Of a stretch of DNA of 16,878 bases, positions 1 to 6,225 are shown one piece after another (the stretch's first letter is position 1; each line of letters begins with the position of its first letter). The position numbers and the translations under genes are program-made. The stretch is from Paenalcaligenes sp035301625 (lineage in GTDB: Bacteria > Pseudomonadota > Gammaproteobacteria > Burkholderiales > Burkholderiaceae_B), in assembly GCA_035301625.1 (NCBI GenBank), contig DATGTW010000108.1, positions 1 to 16,878 on the forward strand, written 5' to 3'. Under the pieces are notes generated by a model that worked only from the letters and a program-made list of their open reading frames with translations, had not been told where the DNA came from and made no database searches.

Positions 1-57
1 CTAGGACACCGCCCTTTCACGGCGGCAGCCGGGGTTCGAATCCCCGTGGGGACGCCA
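1..57 (+). tRNA. tRNA-Glu (anticodon TTC), 5' end missing
   Basis: This is the 3' portion of a tRNA cut by the left edge of the window. The anticodon stem pairs positions 9-13 with 21-25 around the seven-base loop CTTTCAC, giving anticodon TTC at 16-18 (glutamate). The T arm contains GGTTCGAATCC, and the acceptor end GGGGACG is followed by an encoded CCA at 55-57. It lies two bases upstream of tRNA-Asp, so both are probably processed from one precursor. The 5' acceptor strand and most of the D arm are outside the window. Confidence 0.95.
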
Positions 58-59
58 TA

Positions 60-136
60 GGAGCGGTAGTTCAGTTGGTTAGAATACCGGCCTGTCACGC
101 CGGGGGTCGCGGGTTCGAGTCCCGTCCGCTCCGCCA
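60..136 (+). tRNA. tRNA-Asp (anticodon GTC)
   Basis: A complete 77-base tRNA. The acceptor strands GGAGCGG and CCGCTCC pair at 60-66 and 127-133. The D arm is followed by the anticodon stem CCGGC/GCCGG around a loop with anticodon GTC at 94-96. The T loop is GGTTCGAGTCC, and the CCA tail is encoded at 134-136. It forms a tandem pair with tRNA-Glu and is followed directly by a rho-independent terminator, so it closes the tRNA transcription unit. Confidence 0.97.
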
Positions 137-142
137 AGATTT

Positions 143-178
143 AAAAGCCCTTGATATCTATTATCAAGGGCTTTTTTT
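143..178 (+). terminator. Rho-independent terminator of the tRNA-Glu/tRNA-Asp unit
   Basis: A perfect 14-bp stem pairs 143-156 (aaaagcccttgata) with 162-175 around a five-base loop, and the right arm runs into a T-tract ending near 178. It begins six bases after the tRNA-Asp CCA end. The A-rich left arm could also make it work in reverse, but no gene in the window reads into it from the right. Confidence 0.9.
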
Positions 179-306
179 GTTTTCATGGAATGTCACGCTT
201 TAAGCGATAAGTGTTTATTGGCCCCCAGCCCGAAAAATGGGGAACGACTCCTACAAGGCGATGCACAACAGCACACCGCCCCAACAACCACCAAACAGCG
301 ATACAC

Positions 307-344
307 TGTTCCCAAGAACATGGTGCTTCAACCTAAGCTTAGGT
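307..344. promoter_or_regulatory. Two dyad-symmetric candidate operators upstream of the SDR operon
   Basis: The 198-bp gap between the tRNA terminator and the SDR gene has no convincing gene. It holds two short symmetric elements: TGTTC-N4-GAACA at 307-320, and the perfect 14-bp palindrome ACCTAAGCTTAGGT at 331-344, with centres 24 bp apart. A smaller dyad, CGCTT-T-AAGCG, lies at 196-206. The 14-bp palindrome ends 32 bp before the start codon, a usual place for a repressor operator. No regulator gene is next to them, so the binding protein is unknown. Operator function is inference. Confidence 0.45.
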
Positions 345-376
345 AAGAGCAACAATCTAATAAATACGGAGGAACA

Positions 377-1120
377 ATGGCCAACGATACAACTACCTCT
401 AAAAGAGCAATCTTGGTAATTGGTGCAGGCGATGCCACAGGCGGCGCTATTGCCAAGCGCTTTGCCCGTGAGGGTTATATTGCCTGTGTTACGCGTCGTA
501 ATGCAGATAAGCTCGAACCGCTGGTTAATGAGATCAAGGCCGAAGGGGGCCAAGCTCATGGTTTTGGCAGCGATGCACGCGTCGAGGATGAAATGATAGA
601 GCTCATCCAAACCATCGAAAAGGATATTGCCCCCATTGAGGTGGCTGTATTTAATATTGGCGCTAATGTTCGTTTTCCTATTGCTGACACTACTGCACGC
701 GTGTATTACAAGGTCTGGGAAATGGGTTGTTTTGCCGGCTTTTTAATGGGGCGCGAGGTCAGTAAAGTCATGCTGCCTAGAAAACGAGGCACCATTATCT
801 TTACAGGTGCGACTGCCAGTCTGCGCGGTGGTTCGGGTTTTGCGGCTTTCGCAGGTGCAAAAAATGCACTGCGTGCGCTGGCACAAAGCATGGCTCGAGA
901 GCTTTGGCCCCAAGGCATCCACGTGGCCCACCCTGTCATTGATGGCGCAATTGATACCGTATTTATTCGCGATAATTTCCCTGAACGTTATGCCACAAAA
1001 GAACAATCAGGTATCTTGGATCCAGACTCAATTGCAGAGGCTTATTGGCAAATCCATCAACAACCGCGTAATGCATGGACTCATGAAATGGATCTCCGTC
1101 CTTGGATTGAACCCTGGTAA
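377..1120 (+). CDS. SDR-fold protein of the Tyr-less SDR_c10-like subgroup
   Basis: A 247-residue short-chain dehydrogenase/reductase fold protein. The N-terminal nucleotide-binding loop is GAGDATGGAIA (residues 16-26), a variant of the classical TGxxxGxG. The usual NNAG motif is replaced by FNIGAN (92-97). Ser148 is present in TGATASLRG, but the YxxxK motif reads FAGAK: Phe158 replaces the catalytic Tyr while Lys162 remains. From memory, this matches a described classical-SDR subgroup (SDR_c10) with exactly this change. Ordinary alcohol/ketone redox chemistry is therefore doubtful, although NAD(P) may still bind. Start: ATG with GGAGG about five bases upstream. It is first in a probable operon with the isomerase-like gene (59-bp gap) and a Bug binding protein, which suggests catabolism of an imported carboxylate. 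The substrate is unknown. Confidence 0.88.
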   Translation: MANDTTTSKRAILVIGAGDATGGAIAKRFAREGYIACVTRRNADKLEPLVNEIKAEGGQAHGFGSDARVEDEMIELIQTIEKDIAPIEVAVFNIGANVRFPIADTTARVYYKVWEMGCFAGFLMGREVSKVMLPRKRGTIIFTGATASLRGGSGFAAFAGAKNALRALAQSMARELWPQGIHVAHPVIDGAIDTVFIRDNFPERYATKEQSGILDPDSIAEAYWQIHQQPRNAWTHEMDLRPWIEPW

Positions 1121-1179
1121 ATAATTATTTTTATCCCAGTAGTATTTTCATCCATTCACAACACTGTAAAGGCTAGCCT

Positions 1180-1791
1180 ATGATTGCTACGGTAGAGTTT
1201 CATTTCGACTTTGGGAGCCCCAACGCTTATCTAAGCCATCAAGTGATTCCACAGATAGAGCAACGCACTGGCTGTACTTTTGAATATGTCCCTATCCTGC
1301 TTGGCGGGCTTTTCAAGCTCACCAATAATGAACCACCGATGGTGGCTTATAAAAACATCCCCGCTAAAAGTGCTTACGCTCGACGAGAGTCTGAACGGTT
1401 TATACAACGTCACGGTTTACACGATTTTCGCCGTAACCCATTCTTCCCGGTCAACACTCTCAAAATCATGCGTGCCAGCCTGGTCGCCAAAGAGCTGGGA
1501 TGCTTTGAACAATACATTGAAGTTATTTTTAAATGTATGTGGGAGCAAGAGCTTAACATGTCTGTTGATGAAACCATCATCCAGGCTTTGGACCAAGCCA
1601 ACTTGGGTGGTCGTAGCTTACTCGAACGAACCCAAGAGCCCCACATCAAAGAACAATTGATGCAAAACACTCAGCGCTCGGCCGATATGGGCGCCTTTGG
1701 TGTACCTACCTTTTTTGTAGACAACGACATTTACTTTGGTAAAGACAAATTGCCAGAAATCGAGGAGCTGCTGGCTACAAAAAAGACATAA
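1180..1791 (+). CDS. 2-hydroxychromene-2-carboxylate isomerase-like (DsbA-fold, kappa-GST type) protein
   Basis: A 203-residue thioredoxin/DsbA-fold protein of the HCCA isomerase and kappa-class glutathione transferase family. The N-terminal strand and active-site loop FDFGSPNAYLS (9-19) carries Ser13 where DsbA has its CxxC, which is the family's glutathione-activating serine. The insertion domain contains FPVNTL (89-94). The cis-proline motif GVPTFFV (174-180) and the following FGKDKL are the other family signatures. NahD, a characterised member, isomerises a naphthalene-pathway intermediate using glutathione, but many homologues sit in unrelated catabolic operons, so the substrate here is not predicted. 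It lies between the SDR gene and the Bug gene (24-bp gap to the latter), probably in one transcript. The Shine-Dalgarno is weak, which suggests partly coupled translation. Confidence 0.9.
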   Translation: MIATVEFHFDFGSPNAYLSHQVIPQIEQRTGCTFEYVPILLGGLFKLTNNEPPMVAYKNIPAKSAYARRESERFIQRHGLHDFRRNPFFPVNTLKIMRASLVAKELGCFEQYIEVIFKCMWEQELNMSVDETIIQALDQANLGGRSLLERTQEPHIKEQLMQNTQRSADMGAFGVPTFFVDNDIYFGKDKLPEIEELLATKKT

Positions 1792-1815
1792 ACAATCAAT
1801 AACCAGGGAGACAAC

Positions 1816-2790
1816 ATGTGGTTTATCAGTAGACGTCGCATTTTGAGCTTGTTGTTAGCAGCTATAGCTAGCCTGCCATTTATCAGTACAGTTCATGCAG
1901 CACAAGATTTTCCCAATCGGTCCATAAAAATTTATATTGGTTTTCCTCCTGGAGGATCTACTGACGCGCCGATGCGGGTACTCGCCGAGAAGGCTGCAGA
2001 TATTTTGGGTCAACCCATCGTGGTAGAAAACAAGACCGGTGCGGGTGGAACGCTAGCTACCTTGCAATTGCAAAATGCAGCTAACGACGGTCATACTCTG
2101 GCATTAGCGCCTATCAGTTTATATCGCATGCCTTTTGTGACTAACTTTCAAATGGATCCACTCAATGACCTTTCCTATGTGATTGGGCTGACTGGTTACG
2201 CCTTTGGGATTGTTGTGCCTGAGTCCTCACCTTTCCAGACATTCGAAGAGCTAGTTGAATATGCCCAAGACAACTCCATTAGCTATGGAACCGCGGGCCC
2301 GCTCACCTCTAACCATCTGACTATGGAACAAATTGCTGAAAAAACCGGTATGCAGGTCGAGCATATTCCATATAAAGGCGCAGCAGAATCAATTAATGCG
2401 GTACTGGGGGAACATGTTGATGCTTCGGCCGAAGCCAGCGCTTGGGTCCCTCACGTGAAGGATGGCAAATTGCGACTATTGGTCGTCTGGAGCGGCGAAC
2501 GCCTCAAGAGCTTTCCTGATGTACCCACCCTACAAGAGGTTGGTGTGGATATGGTGCAGACTTCGCCTTGGGGTATTGTAGCGCCTAAGGGCACAGACCC
2601 TGAAGTCGTCAGCAAACTGCACGATGCCTTTAAAGAAGCCATGGAAAGCCAAGAGTTTATCGATATGCTCGATAACTATGATATGACGCCTCATTATATG
2701 AACTCAGAGGAATTCAAAGCATTTGCAATTGAATCCACAGCCGAGCAAAAAGCCACTTTAGAGCGTCTTGGATTAATGGAAAATCAATAA
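1816..2790 (+). CDS. Bug-family (TTT transporter) periplasmic solute-binding protein
   Basis: A 324-residue extracytoplasmic binding protein of the Bordetella uptake gene (Bug/TctC) family. The signal peptide has RRR at 6-8, a hydrophobic core and a VHA|A-type cleavage site near residue 28. The mature N-terminus has the family pattern PNRSIKIYIGFPPGGSTD, then GQPIVVENKTGAGG. Further signatures are YGTAGPLTSNHL, HIPYKGAAESI and SPWGIVAPKGT. Bug proteins bind small carboxylates and deliver them to TctAB-type membrane subunits. None are encoded here, so this is an orphan receptor that must use permeases elsewhere or act in sensing. Start: ATG preceded by GGGAG at optimal spacing. It closes the SDR/isomerase operon and is followed by a strong terminator. 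Confidence 0.95.
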   Translation: MWFISRRRILSLLLAAIASLPFISTVHAAQDFPNRSIKIYIGFPPGGSTDAPMRVLAEKAADILGQPIVVENKTGAGGTLATLQLQNAANDGHTLALAPISLYRMPFVTNFQMDPLNDLSYVIGLTGYAFGIVVPESSPFQTFEELVEYAQDNSISYGTAGPLTSNHLTMEQIAEKTGMQVEHIPYKGAAESINAVLGEHVDASAEASAWVPHVKDGKLRLLVVWSGERLKSFPDVPTLQEVGVDMVQTSPWGIVAPKGTDPEVVSKLHDAFKEAMESQEFIDMLDNYDMTPHYMNSEEFKAFAIESTAEQKATLERLGLMENQ

Positions 2791-2811
2791 TTATTTTCCC
2801 TCTTTTTATAG

Positions 2812-2846
2812 CCCTCCCGGTGCCATGATGCACTGGGAGGGTTTTT
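2812..2846 (+). terminator. Rho-independent terminator after the SDR-isomerase-Bug operon
   Basis: A 12-bp GC-rich stem (ccctcccggtgc at 2812-2823 with gcactgggaggg at 2830-2841, one G-U pair) is followed by five Ts. It lies 21 bp after the Bug stop codon and before the 3' end of the convergent second Bug gene. No T-tract follows in the minus direction, so it mainly serves the plus-strand operon. Confidence 0.9.
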
Positions 2847-2864
2847 CCTTATTGGGGATCACAA

Positions 2865-3863
2865 TCAATCGACCGTAGCACCTGATGCCACTACAACCTT
2901 ACCCCAATTATCAACCTCAAATTCCAAGAAATCTGCAAATTCTTCTCTTGAAGTAAACTCTGGAACTGCGCCTAAATCTGCCAAACGTTTGCGAATTTCT
3001 GGTTTTTCCATCGCCTCGTGCATGGCTTCGTTTAACCGCTGTGTGATCGACTCAGGGGTGCCCTTGGGCGCTATGATTCCAAACCAGGATGACACATCAA
3101 AGGTCTCAAAACCAGACTCTTGCATCGTGGGTAAATCAGGAGCCGAGTCTGTGCGCTCATTGGTAGTCACAGCTAAAGCCCGTAATTTGTCCCCAGTCAC
3201 ATGTGGCCAGGCTGATGGCATATTATCGAAAGCATAATCTACTTGCCCGCCAATCAAGTCCGTCAATGCCGGCGCGCTGCCACTATAGGGGATGTGCGTG
3301 ACATCGATATCAGCTAACTGCTTGAACAGCTCTCCAGCCATGTGAATAGAGGTGCCACTGCCTGATGAAGCAAAGTTTAAAGTGCCCGGATTTTCCTTTG
3401 CATGATCAATGAGCTCTTGAACGCTATTCACAGGCAGATTAGGATTAACCACCAGCACATTTGGAACTTTGACAGCCAAGCTCACTGGTTCAAAATCACT
3501 TTTTAAATCAAAATCGACATTTTCATACAAAGTTTGGTTAATAGCAGCAGTCACAGCCACCATATACAAGGTATAACCATCGGGCTTTGCACGTTTGGCC
3601 ATGTCCGTTGCAATATTACTGCCAGCACCCGGTCGGTTTTCCACGATGATGGATTGTCCCAAGGATTGACTCATATCCTCGGCCAAAATGCGTGCTACGA
3701 CATCGGTAGTCCCGCCTGCGTTAAAGCCGACTATCAATTTAATGGGCCGTTCGGGCCAATCATCCTGAGCAGCAGCAGGAGCCGATAGCCCCATAGTCAT
3801 GGCGCCAGCAGCGACAGCGCTGAGAGTCGCTACACACAAGCGACGACGCAAAAAATTAATCAT
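2865..3863 (-). CDS. Second Bug-family (TTT transporter) periplasmic solute-binding protein
   Basis: A 332-residue paralogue-type relative of the Bug protein encoded just across the terminator, in convergent orientation. The signal peptide (FLRRR, a long Ala/Gly-rich core, APAAA|Q cleavage near residue 32) predicts periplasmic export. Family motifs include WPERPIKLIVGFNAGGTTD, GQSIIVENRPGAGSN, FASSGSGTSIHM, HIPYSGSAPAL and SWFGIIAPKGTP. The sequence differs clearly from the neighbouring Bug protein, so it is not a recent tandem duplicate, and the two probably bind different carboxylates. The start ATG is supported by GGAGG at 3869-3873, eight-base spacing family typical. No membrane subunits are adjacent. 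It appears to be transcribed alone from the 384-bp gap shared with bioB. Confidence 0.95.
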   Translation of the reverse strand: MINFLRRRLCVATLSAVAAGAMTMGLSAPAAAQDDWPERPIKLIVGFNAGGTTDVVARILAEDMSQSLGQSIIVENRPGAGSNIATDMAKRAKPDGYTLYMVAVTAAINQTLYENVDFDLKSDFEPVSLAVKVPNVLVVNPNLPVNSVQELIDHAKENPGTLNFASSGSGTSIHMAGELFKQLADIDVTHIPYSGSAPALTDLIGGQVDYAFDNMPSAWPHVTGDKLRALAVTTNERTDSAPDLPTMQESGFETFDVSSWFGIIAPKGTPESITQRLNEAMHEAMEKPEIRKRLADLGAVPEFTSREEFADFLEFEVDNWGKVVVASGATVD

Positions 3864-4247
3864 CGAATCCTCCAGATTATCTTTTAGTTAGCAAAGTAAA
3901 CGTGGACATCGCGCAACCCTATTTTGAGCAGTCGCCATGTCAGTTTGAAATCTACAACAAAAGCCCAGAGCGCACTAGCATGTTAACCCTAGTTAAACTG
4001 AGGGTATTTGCTATCAATCTGTCAGTTGAAAGCCAGCATCAAAAAGTTACATACCCATGAGTAACAAAATGTTCCGCTCCAGATGCGGCACTTTACCCTT
4101 ATCTTCGGCCAACTGTCGTTAATTGCCCTTATCTTTTCTTTAAATGCACTCTGCCAATGATTGCTTGGTGTTTTTTTTATTCGTCAAAATAGATTTTTAT
4201 TCCTACATTGGCAGTCATTCTTCAAAGAAAAGCATTTTGGATAAGCA
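3864..4247. promoter_or_regulatory. 384-bp divergent intergenic region between a Bug gene and bioB
   Basis: No gene is evident here. The region must hold promoters for the minus-strand Bug gene and for plus-strand bioB. A plausible bioB promoter is TTGCTT (4161-4166) with CAAAAT (4185-4190) at 18-bp spacing, inside the loop of a spaced inverted repeat listed separately. A 10-bp direct repeat, CCCTTATCTT, occurs at 4096-4105 and 4126-4135. I looked for a BirA-type (TTGTAAACC-type) or BioR-type (TTATCTATAA) biotin operator and saw neither. Confidence 0.4.
4133..4232. repeat. Spaced 9-9-9 inverted repeat immediately upstream of bioB
   Basis: Each 27-base arm has two perfectly complementary 9-base blocks separated by 9 unpaired bases. 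CTTTTCTTT (4133-4141) pairs with AAAGAAAAG (4224-4232), and CTGCCAATG (4151-4159) pairs with CATTGGCAG (4206-4214). The 46-base AT-rich centre contains a run of eight Ts and the candidate bioB promoter, and the right arm ends 15 bases before the bioB ATG. The equal 9-base internal spacing on both sides is what makes it notable. It could be a pair of operator sites flanking the promoter, or an RNA structure. Function is unknown. Confidence 0.6.
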
Positions 4248-5240
4248 ATGACGACTTCTAACCTCTCTCTACATGACCGAACGATTACCGACACTTTTAC
4301 AGAAAGTATCTATTGGTCTGAACAACAAGTATCAGCTTTATTTAAAAAAGGACTCATCGAACTCTTATGGAAAGCACAGCAAGTCCATAGGCAAAATCAC
4401 TCAGCCGATCAGGTTGAACTGGCCACCCTGTTATCTATTAAAACGGGGGGCTGCCCAGAAGACTGCAGCTATTGCCCACAATCACGCCATTTTGATACTG
4501 GGATCGACAATGAGGCATTACTCGAACTCAACACCGTACTCAAAGCAGCAAAAAAAGCCCGTGATCAAGGTGCTCGGCGATTTTGCATGGGTGCGGCTTG
4601 GCGCTCACCTACAGAAAAACAACTGGATGCTGTCATCACCATGATCCAAGAGGTGAAGGCTTTAGGCCTAGAGACATGCGTGACTCTGGGCATGTTGAAA
4701 AAAGGTCAGGCCCAACGGCTCAAAGCTGCGGGGTTAGATTTTTATAACCATAACCTCGACAGTTCAGCTGATTTTTATCCCGAAATCATTAGTACCCGTA
4801 CCTACGAAGATCGACTTAACACCATCCACGAGGTCCATGAGGCACAGCTCAATAGCTGTGTCGGAGGCATTATTGGCATGGGTGAAAGCCTTGAGCACCG
4901 CGCCCAATTAATCACAACCTTGGCCAATCTAAATCCCTACCCTGGCTCTGTCCCCATTAATCAGCTGGTACCCCATCCAGGAACCCCTTTGGCAGACCAA
5001 GAGCCGCCACATCCTTTTGATTTGGTGCGAACCATTGCCGTCACACGCATTTGTATGCCCAAAGCGGTCATTCGCTTATCAGCTGGCAGAAGTCATTTAA
5101 CAGACAGCACCCAAGCCCTTTGCTTTATGGCAGGGGCAAACTCTATCTTTTATGGTGATATGCTTTTGACAACACCCAATCCTGAGCAAACGCGCGACCT
5201 GGAGCTTTTAAACACTTTAGGGTTAAATCCACGTCAATAA
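4248..5240 (+). CDS. bioB: Biotin synthase (radical SAM)
   Basis: A 330-residue BioB, which inserts sulfur into dethiobiotin to make biotin. The radical-SAM cluster ligands are in CPEDCSYC (Cys69, Cys73, Cys76). The ligands of the sacrificial [2Fe-2S] cluster are all present: Cys113 (RFCMGAAW), Cys144 (ETCVTLGML), Cys204 (NSCVGGIIGMGE) and Arg276 (VIRLSAGR). YNHNLD (166-171), the SVPIN motif and FMAGANSIFYG are further family hallmarks. The C-terminus (GLNPRQ) matches the usual end, so the protein is complete and expected to be active. Other bio genes are absent from the window. The next gene, a DMT transporter, starts 29 bp downstream. The start ATG has only a weak Shine-Dalgarno (GGAT), and the spaced inverted repeat upstream is a candidate control element. 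Confidence 0.98.
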   Translation: MTTSNLSLHDRTITDTFTESIYWSEQQVSALFKKGLIELLWKAQQVHRQNHSADQVELATLLSIKTGGCPEDCSYCPQSRHFDTGIDNEALLELNTVLKAAKKARDQGARRFCMGAAWRSPTEKQLDAVITMIQEVKALGLETCVTLGMLKKGQAQRLKAAGLDFYNHNLDSSADFYPEIISTRTYEDRLNTIHEVHEAQLNSCVGGIIGMGESLEHRAQLITTLANLNPYPGSVPINQLVPHPGTPLADQEPPHPFDLVRTIAVTRICMPKAVIRLSAGRSHLTDSTQALCFMAGANSIFYGDMLLTTPNPEQTRDLELLNTLGLNPRQ

Positions 5241-5269
5241 ATCACCCTTTTAAACATAAAGAAAGCATC

Positions 5270-6127
5270 ATGTGGTTTTTGGTTTTTAGCATTATTTGCA
5301 GTGTCAGCGTATCCATCCTATTGAAAGTGGCGCGTCGACACGCAATTCAGGTCAGTCAGGCAATTGCTACCAACTATGTAATGGCCAGTGCCTTGACCCT
5401 CTTTTTACTGCAGCCTCGTCTAGATAACCTATGGCAGCCAGGGTTACCTATCTTTGTCTTGTTATTACTTGGCCTTCTTTTGCCTGGTATTTTTATCGTG
5501 ATGGCCTATGCCGTACAACATGCGGGCATTGTACGCTCAGACGCCGCTCAAAGGCTGTCATTACTCATCCCTTTGCTGGCTGCTTTTCTGCTATTTAACG
5601 AGCCCTACGATCACTATAAATTGGGCGGTATATTATGCGGCCTAATGGCTATTGGTTTCCTCAGCCTGGATCACAATTCAGCAAAAAGAAATCACACCGG
5701 AATTGCACCTGGCCACCGAATTATGGGGCTATTATTCGGTGTCTGGGTGGGCTACGGACTCATTGATATTTTATTCAAGCAGCTCGCCCAAAGCGATTTG
5801 TCATTTATCAGTAGCCTTATTATTACCTTTATGCTGGCAGGGCTATTGATGTTTGCTGGACTTTTTTATCGTCGAACAGCTTGGCATTTACCTAGTTTAT
5901 TAGGGGGGCTTTTACTCGGGCTATTTAATTTTGGCAACATTTACTTCTACATCCGTGCTCATCAACAGTTTCCTCAAAACCCAGCCCTGGTATTTGCCGC
6001 GATGAATATCGGTGTCATCGTGCTTGGCACATTAGTGGGCGTTGGTTTTTTTAAAGAGCGCGCGACAGGCCGTGTCGGTATTGGCCTGATTTTGGCCCTG
6101 GCAGCCATTATGCTTTTATTACCATAA
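5270..6127 (+). CDS. DMT/EamA-family inner-membrane transporter, bioB-linked
   Basis: A 285-residue integral membrane protein made almost entirely of hydrophobic segments, about nine or ten, arranged as two related halves as in EamA/DMT transporters. The segment around AAQRLSLLIPLLAAFLLF followed by NEPYDHYKLGG, and the second-half counterpart around NIGVIVLGTLVGVGFFKERATG, show the family's repeated helix, acidic residue and charged-loop pattern. It starts 29 bp after bioB on the same strand, so the two are probably cotranscribed. E. coli YigM, a DMT-related carrier, imports biotin, so a role in biotin or precursor movement is possible. That is inference from position only; the family also exports amino acids and metabolites. 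The Shine-Dalgarno is weak (AAAGAAAG). Confidence 0.85.
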   Translation: MWFLVFSIICSVSVSILLKVARRHAIQVSQAIATNYVMASALTLFLLQPRLDNLWQPGLPIFVLLLLGLLLPGIFIVMAYAVQHAGIVRSDAAQRLSLLIPLLAAFLLFNEPYDHYKLGGILCGLMAIGFLSLDHNSAKRNHTGIAPGHRIMGLLFGVWVGYGLIDILFKQLAQSDLSFISSLIITFMLAGLLMFAGLFYRRTAWHLPSLLGGLLLGLFNFGNIYFYIRAHQQFPQNPALVFAAMNIGVIVLGTLVGVGFFKERATGRVGIGLILALAAIMLLLP

Positions 6128-6136
6128 AACAGTGCA

Positions 6137-6163
6137 GCGTCTGGTTTATAACAAACCAGACGC
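6137..6163. terminator. Hairpin between convergent transporter genes, possible terminator
   Basis: A perfect 11-bp stem (gcgtctggttt at 6137-6147 with aaaccagacgc at 6153-6163) with a five-base loop begins ten bases after the DMT stop codon, in the 98-bp gap before the 3' end of the minus-strand MFS gene. Neither side has a proper T-tract, so it may stop transcription only weakly or instead protect mRNA 3' ends. Confidence 0.5.
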
Positions 6164-6225
6164 CAACCATAGCCAGGTTCTCAACGTATCATTTGACCGC
6201 TCCAAAAAAGGTGAAATGACCTGGA

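Noticed and set aside
60..376. tRNA-Asp as an integration site for a genomic island
   Set aside because: I found no integrase and no repeat of the tRNA 3' end within the window. The downstream genes have ordinary composition.
237..419. Plus-strand 60-codon open frame between the tRNA-Asp and the SDR gene
   Set aside because: It overlaps the SDR start in another frame, has no Shine-Dalgarno, and its peptide resembles no family. It covers the region with the operator-like palindromes.
1180..1791. Thiol-disulfide oxidoreductase (DsbA) function for the thioredoxin-fold protein
   Set aside because: The CxxC motif is absent; Ser13 in FGSPNAY and the FPVNTL segment indicate the HCCA isomerase/kappa GST branch.
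1816..3863. Two adjacent Bug genes as a recent inverted duplication
   Set aside because: The proteins share only family motifs and have different signal peptides and cores, so they are old paralogues rather than a fresh duplicate.
3864..4070. Weak dyads such as GTTAC-N10-GTAAC and ACCCT-N10-AGGGT upstream of the second Bug gene
   Set aside because: Five-base arms with ten-base centres are expected by chance in AT-rich sequence of this length.
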